This document shows positions 1-8,081 of a DNA stretch of 38,526 nucleotides, piece after piece. Under the pieces are notes generated by a model. It was not told where the DNA came from, did no database searches, and worked only from the letters and a program-made list of their open reading frames with translations. This DNA comes from JBBQWS01 sp038210415 (GTDB taxonomy: Bacteria; Actinomycetota; Actinomycetes; Prado026). Location: positions 1-38,526 of the forward strand of contig JBBQWS010000031.1 of NCBI GenBank assembly GCA_038210415.1. The letters are read 5' to 3'. The translations under genes were made by a program, and so were the position numbers. Position 1 is the stretch's first letter. The number at the start of each line of letters is the position of its first letter.

Positions 1-1
1 C

Positions 2-448
2 CTGGCCTGTGTCCAGGACCCGCGTAAGGAGGTCGTCCCGACCCGGGGCCTGTTCACCCAGACCGTCGCGCTGCGGCTGCGGAGCGCGTCCGAGACGGTC
101 ATGGTCCTCGGCGACGGGATGGCCCCCCTCGCGCCGGCGCATCGGCTCAACCCCGCCGCCCCGGGCACCGCGTACGTCGTCGACGAGGACGGCACCGTCG
201 ACCGGGTCCGGGCCCACTACTGGCCCGACGACCTCGTCCGGCAGGTCGCCGCCACCCACCCCGCCCCAGTCCACGAGCCTGTCGACGTCCCTGACGCCCG
301 AGCCGGCGACCCGGGGCAGGCTCCCGAGGACACCCGGCCGGGGTCGCCGTGGCCGGTGACGGACCTGTCAACCGGGCGCAGACCCCGCACCCCCCGCACC
401 CCCCGAGGAACCCGTCAGCGTCCCGAGCCCGGCGGGGAGGCGGCGTAG
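2..448 (+). CDS. FtsK/SpoIIIE-like (Tra) DNA translocase, C-terminal end, partial
   Basis: The reading frame is open from the window edge to a TAG at 446-448. Its first visible residues (ACVQDPRKEVVPTRGLFTQ, then VALRLRSASET and VLGDG) match the end of the RecA-like motor domain of FtsK-type translocases of actinomycete integrative elements. There the phrase 'QDPRKDVVP-R-LFP-R-ALR' precedes a short variable tail. The last roughly 90 residues are Pro/Arg-rich and not conserved. In an AICE this hexameric membrane-associated ATPase pumps double-stranded DNA during conjugation. The catalytic Walker motifs lie left of the window. It is followed after 3 bases by whiB, suggesting one operon. Confidence 0.75.
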   Translation: MACVQDPRKEVVPTRGLFTQTVALRLRSASETVMVLGDGMAPLAPAHRLNPAAPGTAYVVDEDGTVDRVRAHYWPDDLVRQVAATHPAPVHEPVDVPDARAGDPGQAPEDTRPGSPWPVTDLSTGRRPRTPRTPRGTRQRPEPGGEAA

Positions 449-451
449 GCC

Positions 452-742
452 GTGAGCGTCGACACCTCCTCGCGGTGGATGCCGGCCGCGGCCTGCGTTG
501 CACGGGGTGATCTGCCGTGGACCACCGACACCGACCGGCTGACCGCGGCCGCGGTGCGGGCCATGACCCGCGTGTGTGACCGGTGCCCGGTGCGGAACCA
601 CTGCGCCGCCTACGCCACGACCGAGAGGGTCACGGGCGGGTTCTGGGCCGGGCGTGACCGTGACGTCCTCGCCCCCCGCCGGCTCCCCACCGGCGGCATC
701 CCCGTACAACCCTCGTTGCCGGGCCTGGGGAGCGTCGCGTGA
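452..742 (+). CDS. WhiB-family iron-sulfur transcriptional regulator
   Basis: A 96-residue protein starting at GTG 452, three bases after the preceding stop. Four cysteines have the WhiB arrangement: one near residue 15 (AACVARGD), then VCDRCPVRNHC about 30 residues later, giving C...CxxCxxxxxC for a [4Fe-4S] cluster. The GGFWAGRDR segment corresponds to the family's G-[VI]-W-G-G turn, slightly altered. WhiB proteins are restricted to actinobacteria and their phages and plasmids, and act with sigma factors or on DNA. Here the gene sits between the transfer and replication genes, so it probably controls element genes. Its stop overlaps the rep start by 4 bp (GTGA). Confidence 0.85.
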   Translation: MSVDTSSRWMPAAACVARGDLPWTTDTDRLTAAAVRAMTRVCDRCPVRNHCAAYATTERVTGGFWAGRDRDVLAPRRLPTGGIPVQPSLPGLGSVA

Positions 743-2364
743 GCACCCTGCCGGGCCTCGGGTCGACCTCCTACGACATCGGCTCGGACATGGCGGTCCT
801 CGCCGCGGAGTCCGCCGGGGTCTGCATCCGCCCGCACGTGCGGGTCGTCACCGACCTCCTGACCGGTGACTCGTCGTCGGTGCCGATCCCCTGCGGCTCC
901 ACCCGCGAAGCCGTCTGCGGGCCCTGCGCGATCAAAGCCCGCCGGCTACGGATGCACCAATGCCGCGAAGGGTGGCACCGCACCACCGACCCCCTCGACG
1001 ACCTCGAGGAGGACGAGCAGCGCGACGACGACGCCGACGGCGAGCCGGGCGCCCAGGGCGACGTCGACGAGCAACTCGGGGACGAGGGCGAGCAGCTCGA
1101 CGACGAGCCGGGGGATGAGCCGGGTGAGGACGAGCCGGCTGAGGGTGGGGGTCGTCGGGTGCGCTCGACCCGGCGGCTGGACGGGTTCGCGGACCTGCCC
1201 ACGGTCCCGATGGAGCAGCGGACCACCGGGCGGGCGTTCACCGACCCCGCCACCGGCGCCACCTACCGGCCGTCGATGTTCCTCACCCTGACGCTGCCCT
1301 CCTACGGCAAGGTCATCCCCGGCGCAGGTGTCCCCGTCGACCCGGCCAGGTACGACTACCGCCGGGCCGCGTTGGATGCGCTGCTGTGGCCGCGGCTGCT
1401 GGACCGGTTCTGGCAGAACCTGCGCCGCTGCGCCGGGTACAAGGTCCAGTACTTCTCCGCCATCGAGGCCCAACGCCGCCTCGCCCCGCACGTGCACGCC
1501 GCGGTCCGGGGGGCGATCCCCCGCCAGGTCATCAAGGCCGTCACGAGGGCCAGCTACTACGCGGCGTGGTGGCCGCCCATGGACGAGGTGGTCTACGACG
1601 GCGACCTCATCCCGACCTGGGACCGGGACAGGGAGACGTACGTCGACCCGACCACGAACCGGGCCCTTCCCTCGTGGGAGGAGGCGACGGCGGACCTGCA
1701 CGAGCCGGCGCACGTGGTCCAGTTCGGGACCCAGGTCGACATCAAAGGCCTCCTCGGCGGCACCGACGACTCCGACCGGGCCGTGCGCTACCTGTGCAAG
1801 TACCTGACCAAGAACGTCGCCGACACCTACGCCACCCAGAACCCGCACCACCGCGACCCCTACGAACGGCACACCAACCGGCTGCACACCGAGACCCGGT
1901 GGCTGCCCTGCTCCCCGAGCTGCGCGAACTGGCTGCGCTACGGCGTCACCCCGAAACACCCCGGCCCCGGCCTGGTCCCCGGCCAATGCGCCGGCCCCGC
2001 GCACGAGCGGGAGAACCTCGGCCTCGGCGGGCGCCGGGTCCTGGTCTCCCGTCAGTGGTCCGGCAAGACCCTGACCGAACACCGCGCCGACCGGCGCGCC
2101 GTCGTCGCCCAGGTCCTCGCCGCCGCCGGGATCGAACCCAGCGACGTCGACCGCCTCGCCGCCGAGCACACCCTCCCCGACGGCGCCCCCCGGTACGTCT
2201 GGGAAGAGGTCGAACCCGGCACCGTCGACTACGTCGCCGTCATCGCCGCCTCCCTCCGCCAAGCCAACACCTGGCGGAGCCAGTACGAACACGCCAAAAC
2301 CATCGCCGCCCAACGCGAATCACCCCCTGTGAATACCCATTCGGCAATCTCGGCCCGCAGCTAG
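739..2364 (+). CDS. RepSA-like rolling-circle replication initiator
   Basis: A 541-residue protein starting at GTG 739, overlapping the whiB stop. The N-terminal part has a cysteine cluster (CGSTREAVCGPC ... C) resembling a zinc-binding region. Residues about 88-140 form a strongly acidic Asp/Glu/Gly linker that is unusually long. The HUH metal-binding motif is visible near residue 250 (LAPHVHAAVRG), and a RYLCKYLTKN segment near residue 350 fits the active-site tyrosine motif of this family. Such initiators nick one strand at the element's double-strand origin. The C-terminus ends just before the xis gene. I did not identify the origin itself. Confidence 0.88.
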   Translation: MSTLPGLGSTSYDIGSDMAVLAAESAGVCIRPHVRVVTDLLTGDSSSVPIPCGSTREAVCGPCAIKARRLRMHQCREGWHRTTDPLDDLEEDEQRDDDADGEPGAQGDVDEQLGDEGEQLDDEPGDEPGEDEPAEGGGRRVRSTRRLDGFADLPTVPMEQRTTGRAFTDPATGATYRPSMFLTLTLPSYGKVIPGAGVPVDPARYDYRRAALDALLWPRLLDRFWQNLRRCAGYKVQYFSAIEAQRRLAPHVHAAVRGAIPRQVIKAVTRASYYAAWWPPMDEVVYDGDLIPTWDRDRETYVDPTTNRALPSWEEATADLHEPAHVVQFGTQVDIKGLLGGTDDSDRAVRYLCKYLTKNVADTYATQNPHHRDPYERHTNRLHTETRWLPCSPSCANWLRYGVTPKHPGPGLVPGQCAGPAHERENLGLGGRRVLVSRQWSGKTLTEHRADRRAVVAQVLAAAGIEPSDVDRLAAEHTLPDGAPRYVWEEVEPGTVDYVAVIAASLRQANTWRSQYEHAKTIAAQRESPPVNTHSAISARS

Positions 2365-2382
2365 AGAGAAGGGGAAGAAGCG

Positions 2383-2592
2383 ATGGAACGGTCAGCAGGC
2401 TCGGCGTCCAGGCCCAGGCATCTCACGATCGCGGACCTCTGCGACGAGCTCGGCGTGGCGCGCTCGACCTTTTACGACTGGCGGGCGAAGGGCGCGGCGC
2501 CGAAGTGCTTCAAGTTGCCAAACGGCGAGATCCGTGTCCGTCGCGGTGACCTGGACGCGTGGCTCCGCAGCCTCGAGGACGGTGCCGCGTGA
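2383..2592 (+). CDS. Excisionase-like helix-turn-helix protein
   Basis: A 69-residue basic protein beginning at ATG 2383, with an AGAGAAGGGGAAG purine-rich ribosome site just upstream. The motif LTIADLCDELGVARSTFYDW is a MerR/Xis-type winged helix-turn-helix, followed by the wing and RRGDLDAWL, which is typical of AICE excisionases. It would bend att DNA with the integrase to favour excision. Its TGA overlaps the integrase GTG by 4 bp (2589-2592), indicating translational coupling, the usual xis-int arrangement. Confidence 0.85.
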   Translation: MERSAGSASRPRHLTIADLCDELGVARSTFYDWRAKGAAPKCFKLPNGEIRVRRGDLDAWLRSLEDGAA

Positions 2593-3977
2593 CGACGGTA
2601 ACCTTCGACGTTCGACTGTGGTCGACGCAAACCAACACGCGCGCGAGAGGCAAGACGTACAAAGTCCGATGGACGGTCGGTGACCGGGTGCGATCGAAGA
2701 CCTTCACGACGGCGAAGTTGGCCGACTCGTTTCGTTCCGGTCTCGTGACAGCGCTTCGATCTGGAGCGGCGTTCGACCTGTCGACTGGTCTGCCGATGGC
2801 TCAGTTGACGTTGTCCTCGGGACCATCGTGGGTCGAGCACGCCCAAGCGCTCGTCGATGCGAAGTGGGCAGACGCGTCGCCGCGCCACCGGCAAAGCACG
2901 GCCGAGGCGCTGACCACGATCACGGAATGTCTTGCACGGGAGGGCGCCTCGCCGCCGTCGCCGTTCATGCTCCGAAAGGCGCTTCGCTGTTGGACCTTCA
3001 ACTCGGCCGCTCGTCGCTTGACCACAGAACCGCCGTCGGAGTTCACGGCCGTACTCGACTGGATTACCGAGCACTCCCGCCCGCTGAAGGACCTGGAGGA
3101 CATGCGTGTCCTGCGTGAGGTGCTTGGTGCGATCCAGACGAACCTGGACGGCTCGCCGGCGTCCGCATCGACGGCCAACCGCAAGCGGGCGGCATTGTCG
3201 AGCGCCCTGGTGTTCGCGGTCGAGCGCGGCGACCTGGCGGCAAACCCGCTGCCTCGGGTCAAGTCGGCGCGTCGGCCGTCCTCGGAGTCGATCGATCAGC
3301 GAGTCGTGGTGAGTCCAGAGCAGGCGCGTGCCCTCCTGAAGGCGATCCACGATGTGAAGCCGGCTCTGCACGCCTACTTCGCATGTCTGTACTTCGCGGG
3401 CCTTCGTCCGTCCGAGGCGGCGAACCTCAGGCGATCCAATCTGACGCTGCCAGAGTGGGATTGGGGTGAAATCCTCCTGCACGGGTCTTTCCAACCCAGC
3501 CGTGGCGAGTGGACGGACGATGGCCACACAGGCGAGGAACGGGCACTTAAGCACCGGTCGCCTCGGTCAACTCGTCGAGTGCCAGCCCATCCCGAGCTGG
3601 TGGAAGCGCTTCTGGAGCATCTGTCGACGTACGGGACGGGCGCCGAGGGCCGGCTGTTCGTGACTCGCACAGGCAAACTTGGGCGGCCGGTCGCTGAGCC
3701 GTTCGTTCGTCCTGTTTCATCGGCCTCGACAACCAGGGTCTTGCAGCTGGCCCGACGCGCCGTGTTCACGCCCGAGCAACAAACATCTCCGCTAGCGCGT
3801 CGGCCCTACGACCTGCGGCACGCTTGCCTGTCGACCTGGCTGGCGGCTGGCGTTCCCGCGCCTCAGGTCGCGGCCTGGGCCGGCCACAGTGTTGCGGTCC
3901 TCTTGCGGGTGTACGCGCATGCGCTCGACGACCAGGAGGGCTTGGCCAAGCAGCGAATCGCGGCGGCTCTGGGATGA
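2589..3977 (+). CDS. Tyrosine-type site-specific integrase
   Basis: A 462-residue protein. I take GTG 2589 as the start because it overlaps the excisionase stop; an open frame also runs back to 2559, but that lies inside xis. The C-terminal catalytic domain shows Arg I in FAGLRPSEAANLR, Arg II in RPYDLRHACLSTWL (with Tyr instead of the usual first His, common in actinobacterial integrases), the AGHS histidine, and the nucleophile Tyr in VYAHAL near the end. It catalyses integration and excision at tRNA-Tyr. The gene ends about 120 bases before the att copy at 4098, as expected for an integrase beside its own attachment site. It appears intact. Confidence 0.9.
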   Translation: MTTVTFDVRLWSTQTNTRARGKTYKVRWTVGDRVRSKTFTTAKLADSFRSGLVTALRSGAAFDLSTGLPMAQLTLSSGPSWVEHAQALVDAKWADASPRHRQSTAEALTTITECLAREGASPPSPFMLRKALRCWTFNSAARRLTTEPPSEFTAVLDWITEHSRPLKDLEDMRVLREVLGAIQTNLDGSPASASTANRKRAALSSALVFAVERGDLAANPLPRVKSARRPSSESIDQRVVVSPEQARALLKAIHDVKPALHAYFACLYFAGLRPSEAANLRRSNLTLPEWDWGEILLHGSFQPSRGEWTDDGHTGEERALKHRSPRSTRRVPAHPELVEALLEHLSTYGTGAEGRLFVTRTGKLGRPVAEPFVRPVSSASTTRVLQLARRAVFTPEQQTSPLARRPYDLRHACLSTWLAAGVPAPQVAAWAGHSVAVLLRVYAHALDDQEGLAKQRIAAALG

Positions 3978-4046
3978 ACGGGGACGCGTATGGGACGCGA
4001 ACGGCCGTAGAGAGTCGTCTGAGGTCGGACGTGGCCGGACAGCACG

Positions 4047-4088
4047 AAACAGCCCCCGACCGGCATAAGCGCTGGTCAGGGGCTGTTT
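4047..4088 (+). terminator. Rho-independent-like terminator after int
   Basis: The inverted repeat AAACAGCCCC (4047-4056) / GGGGCTGTTT (4079-4088) has a 22-base intervening region that itself contains GACC/GGTC pairing. The T-run is short (TTT then GTGC). It lies 70 bases past the int stop and just before att, so it probably ends the xis-int transcript. Confidence 0.65.
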
Positions 4089-4097
4089 GTGCTGGTT

Positions 4098-4149
4098 GTG
4101 GCAGGTGAAGGATTCGAACCTTCGAAGCTTTCGCGACGGATTTACAGTC
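4098..4149 (-). repeat. att copy: 52-bp repeat of the tRNA-Tyr 3' part (internal att)
   Basis: These 52 bases are identical to 38257-38308, which covers the tRNA-Tyr from its 3' end through the anticodon (first base outside the acceptor stem to CAGTC). Identity stops at 4150 (T instead of C). The 5' half of the tRNA is missing here, so this is an attachment-site copy and not a functional tRNA. The AICE integrase gene lies immediately to the left. A CGCAGGT-type segment (complement, about 4172-4178) could still pair with six bases of the acceptor stem, which may be chance or a worn tRNA remnant. Confidence 0.92.
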
Positions 4150-4985
4150 TGTAGCCCGCGAGGCGTTGACCTGCGGTGACAGCGCGATCAGGGAAACCTG
4201 GCCACCAATAGGCCACAGACACCCGACGCCAGTCGGTGACCCCCGTACACCCTCGGACAATAAAGTCCTTGGCTAGCCGAGCGCCGCGAACCGCCTGCAC
4301 CCCGATGGCCTGCAACATGGTCCCCCACCCGCGCCGCCCCTTGGCGCGGACAGTCAGCGAGACGCGGGCAGCCCACGACGAGAGCCGTCCCTCATCGCGC
4401 GCGGCCGCGAACGAGGTGCTGCACTCCGCCCACTAGGACGCAGGTCGCGCCGCGCGCGAACGTATTCAGCGACCCTTCGGTCGGTCGGCCTGACGTCTTC
4501 AGACCGAGCTTCGTCTGGTCGATGTCGAAGAGCAGTTCCGCTGGTTGATGGCCGCCCGCACCCCGCCGGAGGAAGTTCAGGGAAGCTGACGCGACGAAGC
4601 CCTGTCTCGGGTTGAGGACGCTCATGTCGGTAAGCAGCGCGCCGTTTGCATAGTAGCCAGCACCGTACGTTGAAAGTTGCCGCACTCTGAGGGGAGGCCC
4701 GCGCGATCAGGAGTCGGGTGCCTCGCCAAGGGGCGTACGGATGCCGGGTGGGCTGGGTTCGCCCGAGTGGCATACCCAGGAGCCTCCGCGCAGATCGGTC
4801 AGCATCGGCTGCTACGGCGACGTGGCCCTGCGGGGACTTCGGCCTGTTCGTCACTGCGCTCGTTCGCCAGACTCGCGGCCGCGCACGACGGGCGCAACGG
4901 CGGCGGCGAGGGCAGCACAGACCACCTGGTTCGATCGCGGATGCCCTGCACGGGCACTCAACCTGCCGGGCACCTGGTGGTCAGC
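4150..4985. other. Long region without a convincing gene
   Basis: The first 240 bases after att show no credible coding frame. A short minus-strand ORF (listed separately) may be a gene remnant. The rest has only high-GC antisense frames. No RNA gene was recognised. Confidence 0.5.
4392..4685 (-). CDS. Hypothetical protein or gene remnant, 97 residues
   Basis: This minus-strand frame from ATG 4685 gives a protein of natural-looking composition (for example MSVLNPRQGFVASASLNFL and ELLFDIDQTKLGLKT) with G/C-rich third positions, unlike the low-complexity antisense frames around it. I recognise no domain, signal peptide or membrane segment. It has no close partner gene, and it sits downstream of the minus-strand metalloprotease gene with about 300 bases between. 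It could be the C-terminal relic of a larger gene. Support is weak. Confidence 0.3.
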   Translation of the reverse strand: MRQLSTYGAGYYANGALLTDMSVLNPRQGFVASASLNFLRRGAGGHQPAELLFDIDQTKLGLKTSGRPTEGSLNTFARGATCVLVGGVQHLVRGRAR

Positions 4986-6257
4986 TCAGCCAGGAGTGGC
5001 TCGAGGAGGCCTGCCCGTCCGCTCCGGCTGCCACGGCAGCATGGCGGTGCGCAGATCGGCCGGGAGGTTGTTGGCGAAGGAGTGGGCCAGGTTCCATCGG
5101 CGCAGGCCCTCCCGGGTGATGGCCCCGCTGGAGTCGACGCGCGCGTTCCTCAGCTCGCGTTCGATCACTCCGAGGACCGCGCCGGGACTGCGCCGCATGA
5201 ACCGCTCGCCCCACTCGAAAAACTCGCGTTGCGAACGACGCTCGTCCCCTTCGGTGGCGTGCCGGTTGAAGTAGAACTGGGTGTGCATCCCGACCATCGC
5301 GCGTTGGCTGCGTACCACCTCCGGCACCTGCTGCAGCAGTGCTGTGATCACGGTGCCGTAGTGGTCGGCGATGGCACGCAGTCCCGCGGGCGCGGCTCGA
5401 TCGACATGCTGCCTGACCAGGTCCAGTCGAGAGGAGGCGGGTGGATAGCCCTCAGCCGGTCCGAGAATGCTTTCGTAGAGGACGAGCGCGCTGAGGAAGA
5501 GCTCGCAGCCCAGGTAGCACCTCCGCAGAGTCGGACCGTCGTCTACGGCGCTCCGCATCAGCAGGTCGAGTCCGACCATGTCGGCCTCGAACTCGCGCTG
5601 GGCCGTCGTCTCCACTGCCGGGATACCGATGCCGTCGACGGCCAGGAACCGATTCCGTCCCTCGGTGAAGTGCTCGCCGAGGATGTGCGCGAACTCGTGG
5701 CAGAGGGCATATCGCTCGGCGAACTGTGCGCAGTGCTCGGCCGCTTGCACGGCGTCCCGGGGGATCGGCCAGTCGGCACTGCGCGGCGTCATCGCGGGCG
5801 ACGTCGCCCAGTCGAGGAGGCCGGCGACCCGGACGACCGTCGTCTCGAGCGGGACAGGCGCCGTCGAGCCCCCGCTGCCGAGCTGAGCGGTCACAGCTCG
5901 GGCGAACTTGTACAGGAACATCATGAGGCCCACGTTCATGACCACGACGTAGCTGCCGTCCCGCGCACGCACCGTCACGGCGTTGAGGTAGACCGATGGC
6001 ATCGCCTTCACCACGAGCCGGTCCGGCGACAGCCGGCGGCGCACCTCGCCGGGCAGACCGTCGATAATCGAGCCTGCCTGCCACTTCACCGTCGCCTCGA
6101 GGCCGGTCACGGCTTTGGCTGCAGACTTGCCCTCCGGGCCGGGAGCGATGATGCGTCGGCGCTTGCGCGCCAAGGCGTCCAGGACGTCAGCCGTCGCCTG
6201 GGCGCTGTTCTGCTGCTCCAGCCGGTCCCAGAAGTCGCCCTTGCTCTTCTTGCCCAT
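4986..6257 (-). CDS. HExxH-motif metalloprotease-like protein
   Basis: A 423-residue protein starting at ATG 6257, directly abutting the stop of the membrane-protein gene (no spacer). The zinc motif HEFAHILGEH lies near residues 188-197. It is followed about 30 residues later by QREFEADMVGLDLL, whose Glu is a plausible third zinc ligand, as in gluzincin families of the M48/IrrE type. There is no signal peptide; the N-terminus is charged (MGKKSKGDFWDRLEQQ), so the protein is probably cytosolic or membrane-associated through its partner. It is the last gene of a three-gene operon with a zinc-ribbon and a membrane protein. The substrate is unknown. The motif makes a protease likely, but the exact family is not recognised. 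Confidence 0.72.
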   Translation of the reverse strand: MGKKSKGDFWDRLEQQNSAQATADVLDALARKRRRIIAPGPEGKSAAKAVTGLEATVKWQAGSIIDGLPGEVRRRLSPDRLVVKAMPSVYLNAVTVRARDGSYVVVMNVGLMMFLYKFARAVTAQLGSGGSTAPVPLETTVVRVAGLLDWATSPAMTPRSADWPIPRDAVQAAEHCAQFAERYALCHEFAHILGEHFTEGRNRFLAVDGIGIPAVETTAQREFEADMVGLDLLMRSAVDDGPTLRRCYLGCELFLSALVLYESILGPAEGYPPASSRLDLVRQHVDRAAPAGLRAIADHYGTVITALLQQVPEVVRSQRAMVGMHTQFYFNRHATEGDERRSQREFFEWGERFMRRSPGAVLGVIERELRNARVDSSGAITREGLRRWNLAHSFANNLPADLRTAMLPWQPERTGRPPRATPG

Positions 6258-6743
6258 CTAGCCCCCCGTCAGCGCGACGTACCAGCCGGTGACGGTGGCC
6301 CCCGTTGCCAGGGCGAGCGAGATGACGGCGGCGACCTTGGCGCGGTTGAGGTCGCGGACAGCCAGCTCGGCGAGCTGGCCCTGGTACGCGACCACGCCGC
6401 CCACGCGGCGGATCTCCTCACGGCTTACGAGCCGAGGGCTGCCGTACGCCGCGCGCAGCGAGCACATCGCGCCAAGCACCCCCGCGACGAGAGAACCGAC
6501 GAGGAGTGCGCCTGCCACTGCTCCCGCTGCTGGTGGGAGCTCTCCGATCAGGCTCGGCGACTTGAACAGCGACAGCGTGGTGAGCAGCGCGAGGAGGCCG
6601 GCCAGTCCGGTCCGCCAGTTCTCGGCGGCCGCGCGGGTGTTCGCGAGCTGCTGGGCAGCCAGCTCCTCGAAGGCAGCGTCCTCGGCCTCTGCCGCGGGGC
6701 TCGGCAGCCCCGCGGCCGGCGCCGGCCGTGGCTCGGAGCTCAT
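6258..6743 (-). CDS. Small membrane protein of the metalloprotease cassette
   Basis: A 161-residue protein. I chose ATG 6743 because it overlaps the upstream gene's stop (ATGA), although the frame is open further back. An N-terminal Ala/Pro/Glu-rich segment (EAEDAAFEELAAQQLANTRAAAENW) precedes three hydrophobic stretches: GLAGLLALLTTLSLF, AGALLVGSLVAGVLGAMCSL and VAAVISLALATGATVTGWYVAL. A charged loop (SPRLVSREEIRRVGG ... LNRAK) lies between the second and third. The layout is reminiscent of small SLATT-like effector membrane proteins, but I cannot assign a family. Tight coupling to the zinc-ribbon and HExxH genes implies one functional unit. Confidence 0.65.
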   Translation of the reverse strand: MSSEPRPAPAAGLPSPAAEAEDAAFEELAAQQLANTRAAAENWRTGLAGLLALLTTLSLFKSPSLIGELPPAAGAVAGALLVGSLVAGVLGAMCSLRAAYGSPRLVSREEIRRVGGVVAYQGQLAELAVRDLNRAKVAAVISLALATGATVTGWYVALTGG

Positions 6744-7102
6744 CCCCACACCACTCGGTAGCGAAAGCTGGAGCCGCAGCCGGCCGCGGCAGCGGGCTGA
6801 CCCTGGTGCTGGTGACCGCATCGGCAACGGACGTCGATCGTGATGTCGCCGCGACCGGGGGCCGCTGCCTCCTCGGGTAGGAACTCCTCGAGTTCGTCGA
6901 GCAGGCTCTCGTTCGCGCCGGACGTTCCCATCACGACTGCCAGACGGTGATCCCACCAGGTCGAGTGGCCGCAGCGAGGGCAGTCGCCCTCCAGCCGCAC
7001 GAGCCGCGGTTCCGCCGAGCTCGGCACGAGCTGTGGTCGAAGGGTATGCGGCGCCCGTTGGGTATCCGCGCCCCGCACCGTCGAATCGTAAGCAATGTCC
7101 AT
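6740..7102 (-). CDS. Zinc-ribbon protein, first intact gene of the protease cassette
   Basis: A 120-residue protein from ATG 7102, preceded by AGGAAG six to seven bases upstream. Cysteine pairs CPRCGHSTWWDHR (near residue 41) and CRCGHQHQG (near residue 93) form a probable zinc ribbon. Between them is an acidic stretch (ESLLDELEEFLPEEAAAPG). The N-terminal 30 residues look disordered. It overlaps the next gene by 4 bp. It could sense or recruit a substrate for the metalloprotease; that role is inferred only from the operon. I recognise no named family. Confidence 0.62.
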   Translation of the reverse strand: MDIAYDSTVRGADTQRAPHTLRPQLVPSSAEPRLVRLEGDCPRCGHSTWWDHRLAVVMGTSGANESLLDELEEFLPEEAAAPGRGDITIDVRCRCGHQHQGQPAAAAGCGSSFRYRVVWG

Positions 7103-7210
7103 GCTCGGCTTCCTGTCGATGATCGATCGGATGCTCCGCCGACCCGGATCGGTGTACAGGTAGACAGAGCGTGAGCGGCCCGACGGTGATACGGGCCAGG
7201 TCCCTATCGG

Positions 7211-7392
7211 CTACTGGCCCTCCGGTTGCGGCTGGTGGGCGGCGGCCTGCGTCGAGGGGACCGGCGCGGCGGAGTCCTCCCCGTCACCCGGGGTCGTCGA
7301 CTTCGCCTCACCCAGCTTCGAGTTGGGCTCGCCGACGAGCTCGACCGTTCGGATCCGGTGATCCGCGCGCCCTTCTTGACCGTCTCGGCCAT
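7211..7392 (-). pseudogene. Small frameshifted gene upstream of the protease cassette
   Basis: ATG 7392 has a strong upstream purine run (GGAGGGAAGGGG). The first 15 codons (MAETVKKGARITGSE) show near-total G/C third positions and resemble the start of small actinobacterial helix-turn-helix proteins. After that the G/C-third pattern moves to another frame, which reads ELVGEPNSKLGEAKSTTPG and ends at TAG 7211. A one-base indel near 7348-7352 would join the two. The unshifted frame yields only a Ser/Arg-rich tail. It may originally have been the first gene of the cassette operon. Function unknown. Confidence 0.4.
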
Positions 7393-7464
7393 CGCTGGCC
7401 CCTTCCCTCCGGGCGGGTCTTGCGACGACGCCTCGCCCCAGTGTCCTCCCGCCGTATCGGCAAC

Positions 7465-7504
7465 GCTCGAAAATGAGGCAATTGCGACGGCTCGAAAACG
7501 AGGC
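7465..7504. repeat. Tandem terminal repeats of an IS21-like element
   Basis: Two copies of a 15-base unit, GCTCGAAAATGAGGC (7465-7479) and GCTCGAAAACGAGGC (7490-7504), lie just past the 3' end of the istB remnant. IS21-family ends carry multiple short direct repeats bound by the transposase, so these probably mark the former element end. Confidence 0.55.
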
Positions 7505-7519
7505 CACCGGTTTGTCGTT

Positions 7520-7797
7520 CTACTGTGCCGGGTCTTGGGTTCTGATGCTGGGCAGCGTGTCGATGCCGCGGTTGCGGAGCCGGTAGCTGGCGCCTTTGAG
7601 GGTGAGGACGTCGGCGTGGTGGACGACCCGGTCGATCATGGCGGCGGCGACGGCTTGGTCGCCGAGACGCCGCCCAGCCGGAGAATGGCAGGTTAGAGGT
7701 CAGGATGAGCGAGGCGTGTTCGTAGCGGCTGCTGACCAGCTGGAAGAACAGGTTCGCGGCGTCCTGCTCGAACGGGGTAGAGCCGTCAAACCGGTTC
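7520..7797 (-). pseudogene. istB: IstB (IS21-family ATPase) remnant, frameshifted and 5'-truncated
   Basis: The minus-strand reading PFEQDAANLFFQLVSSRYEH ... SLILTSNLPFSGW matches the C-terminal half of IstB, the AAA+ helper of IS21 transposition. After SGW the frame shifts, and the match resumes as GDQAVAAAMIDRVVHHADV ... YRLRNRGIDTLPSI, ending at TAG 7520. Two bases appear to be lost in the W-G-G-V-F-G region (about 7664-7676). Homology ends near 7790-7797, where an unrelated sequence starts. The Walker A region and the whole of istA are missing, so this copy is dead. Confidence 0.8.
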
Positions 7798-8081
7798 TGT
7801 TACCACGCAAGTTGACCAACCAGGACCCTGAGGTATGGCTCAGCCACTTCTTCACGACCAAGTGTGACTGCACGTTCTACCCGTATTTCACGGCGACGTC
7901 CGGTGCCTTGACCGGCACGTTCGACGTAACCAACCACGGGGAGCCGTGGAGAGTCAGCAGCGCAGGATCACTGCCGACCCTGTATCCCGATACCGAGCAC
8001 CGCGTGTGGGCAGTGGACACACGGGTCGCAAGCGCACCCCCCGACCTGAACCGAGATGGAGTATCCCGGCTCATCCGATAG
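7798..8081 (+). pseudogene. 3' fragment of an unidentified gene cut by the IS21 remnant
   Basis: Immediately after the istB break, the plus strand reads a natural-looking sequence (PEVWLSHFFTTKCDCTFYPY, FDVTNHGEPWRVSS, PDTEHRVWAVDTRVAS) to a TAG at 8079-8081. There is no start codon of its own; the frame opens inside the istB remnant. It looks like the C-terminal 90 or so residues of a gene whose 5' part was lost on insertion or deletion of the IS. No family recognised. Confidence 0.4.

Larger units (their letters stand above)
1..4149 (+). mobile_element. Right end of an actinomycete integrative and conjugative element (AICE)
   Basis: Five consecutive plus-strand genes (FtsK/Tra-like translocase end, WhiB, RepSA-like initiator, excisionase, tyrosine integrase) are followed by a terminator and an att site derived from tRNA-Tyr. 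This gene order, with int next to the att site, is characteristic of pSAM2-type AICEs that integrate in tRNA genes, replicate by rolling circle and transfer double-stranded DNA with an FtsK-like pump. The other end lies left of the window, so completeness cannot be judged. None of the four complete genes shows an internal frameshift. Confidence 0.85.

Noticed and set aside
4098..4180. Second functional tRNA-Tyr
   Set aside because: Only the 3' 51 bases match. The D arm and anticodon-stem 5' side are replaced, leaving a mismatch in the anticodon stem.
4677..6761. 694-residue plus-strand ORF
   Set aside because: Antisense to the protease and membrane-protein genes; low-complexity His/Arg/Ala content; no ribosome site or motif.
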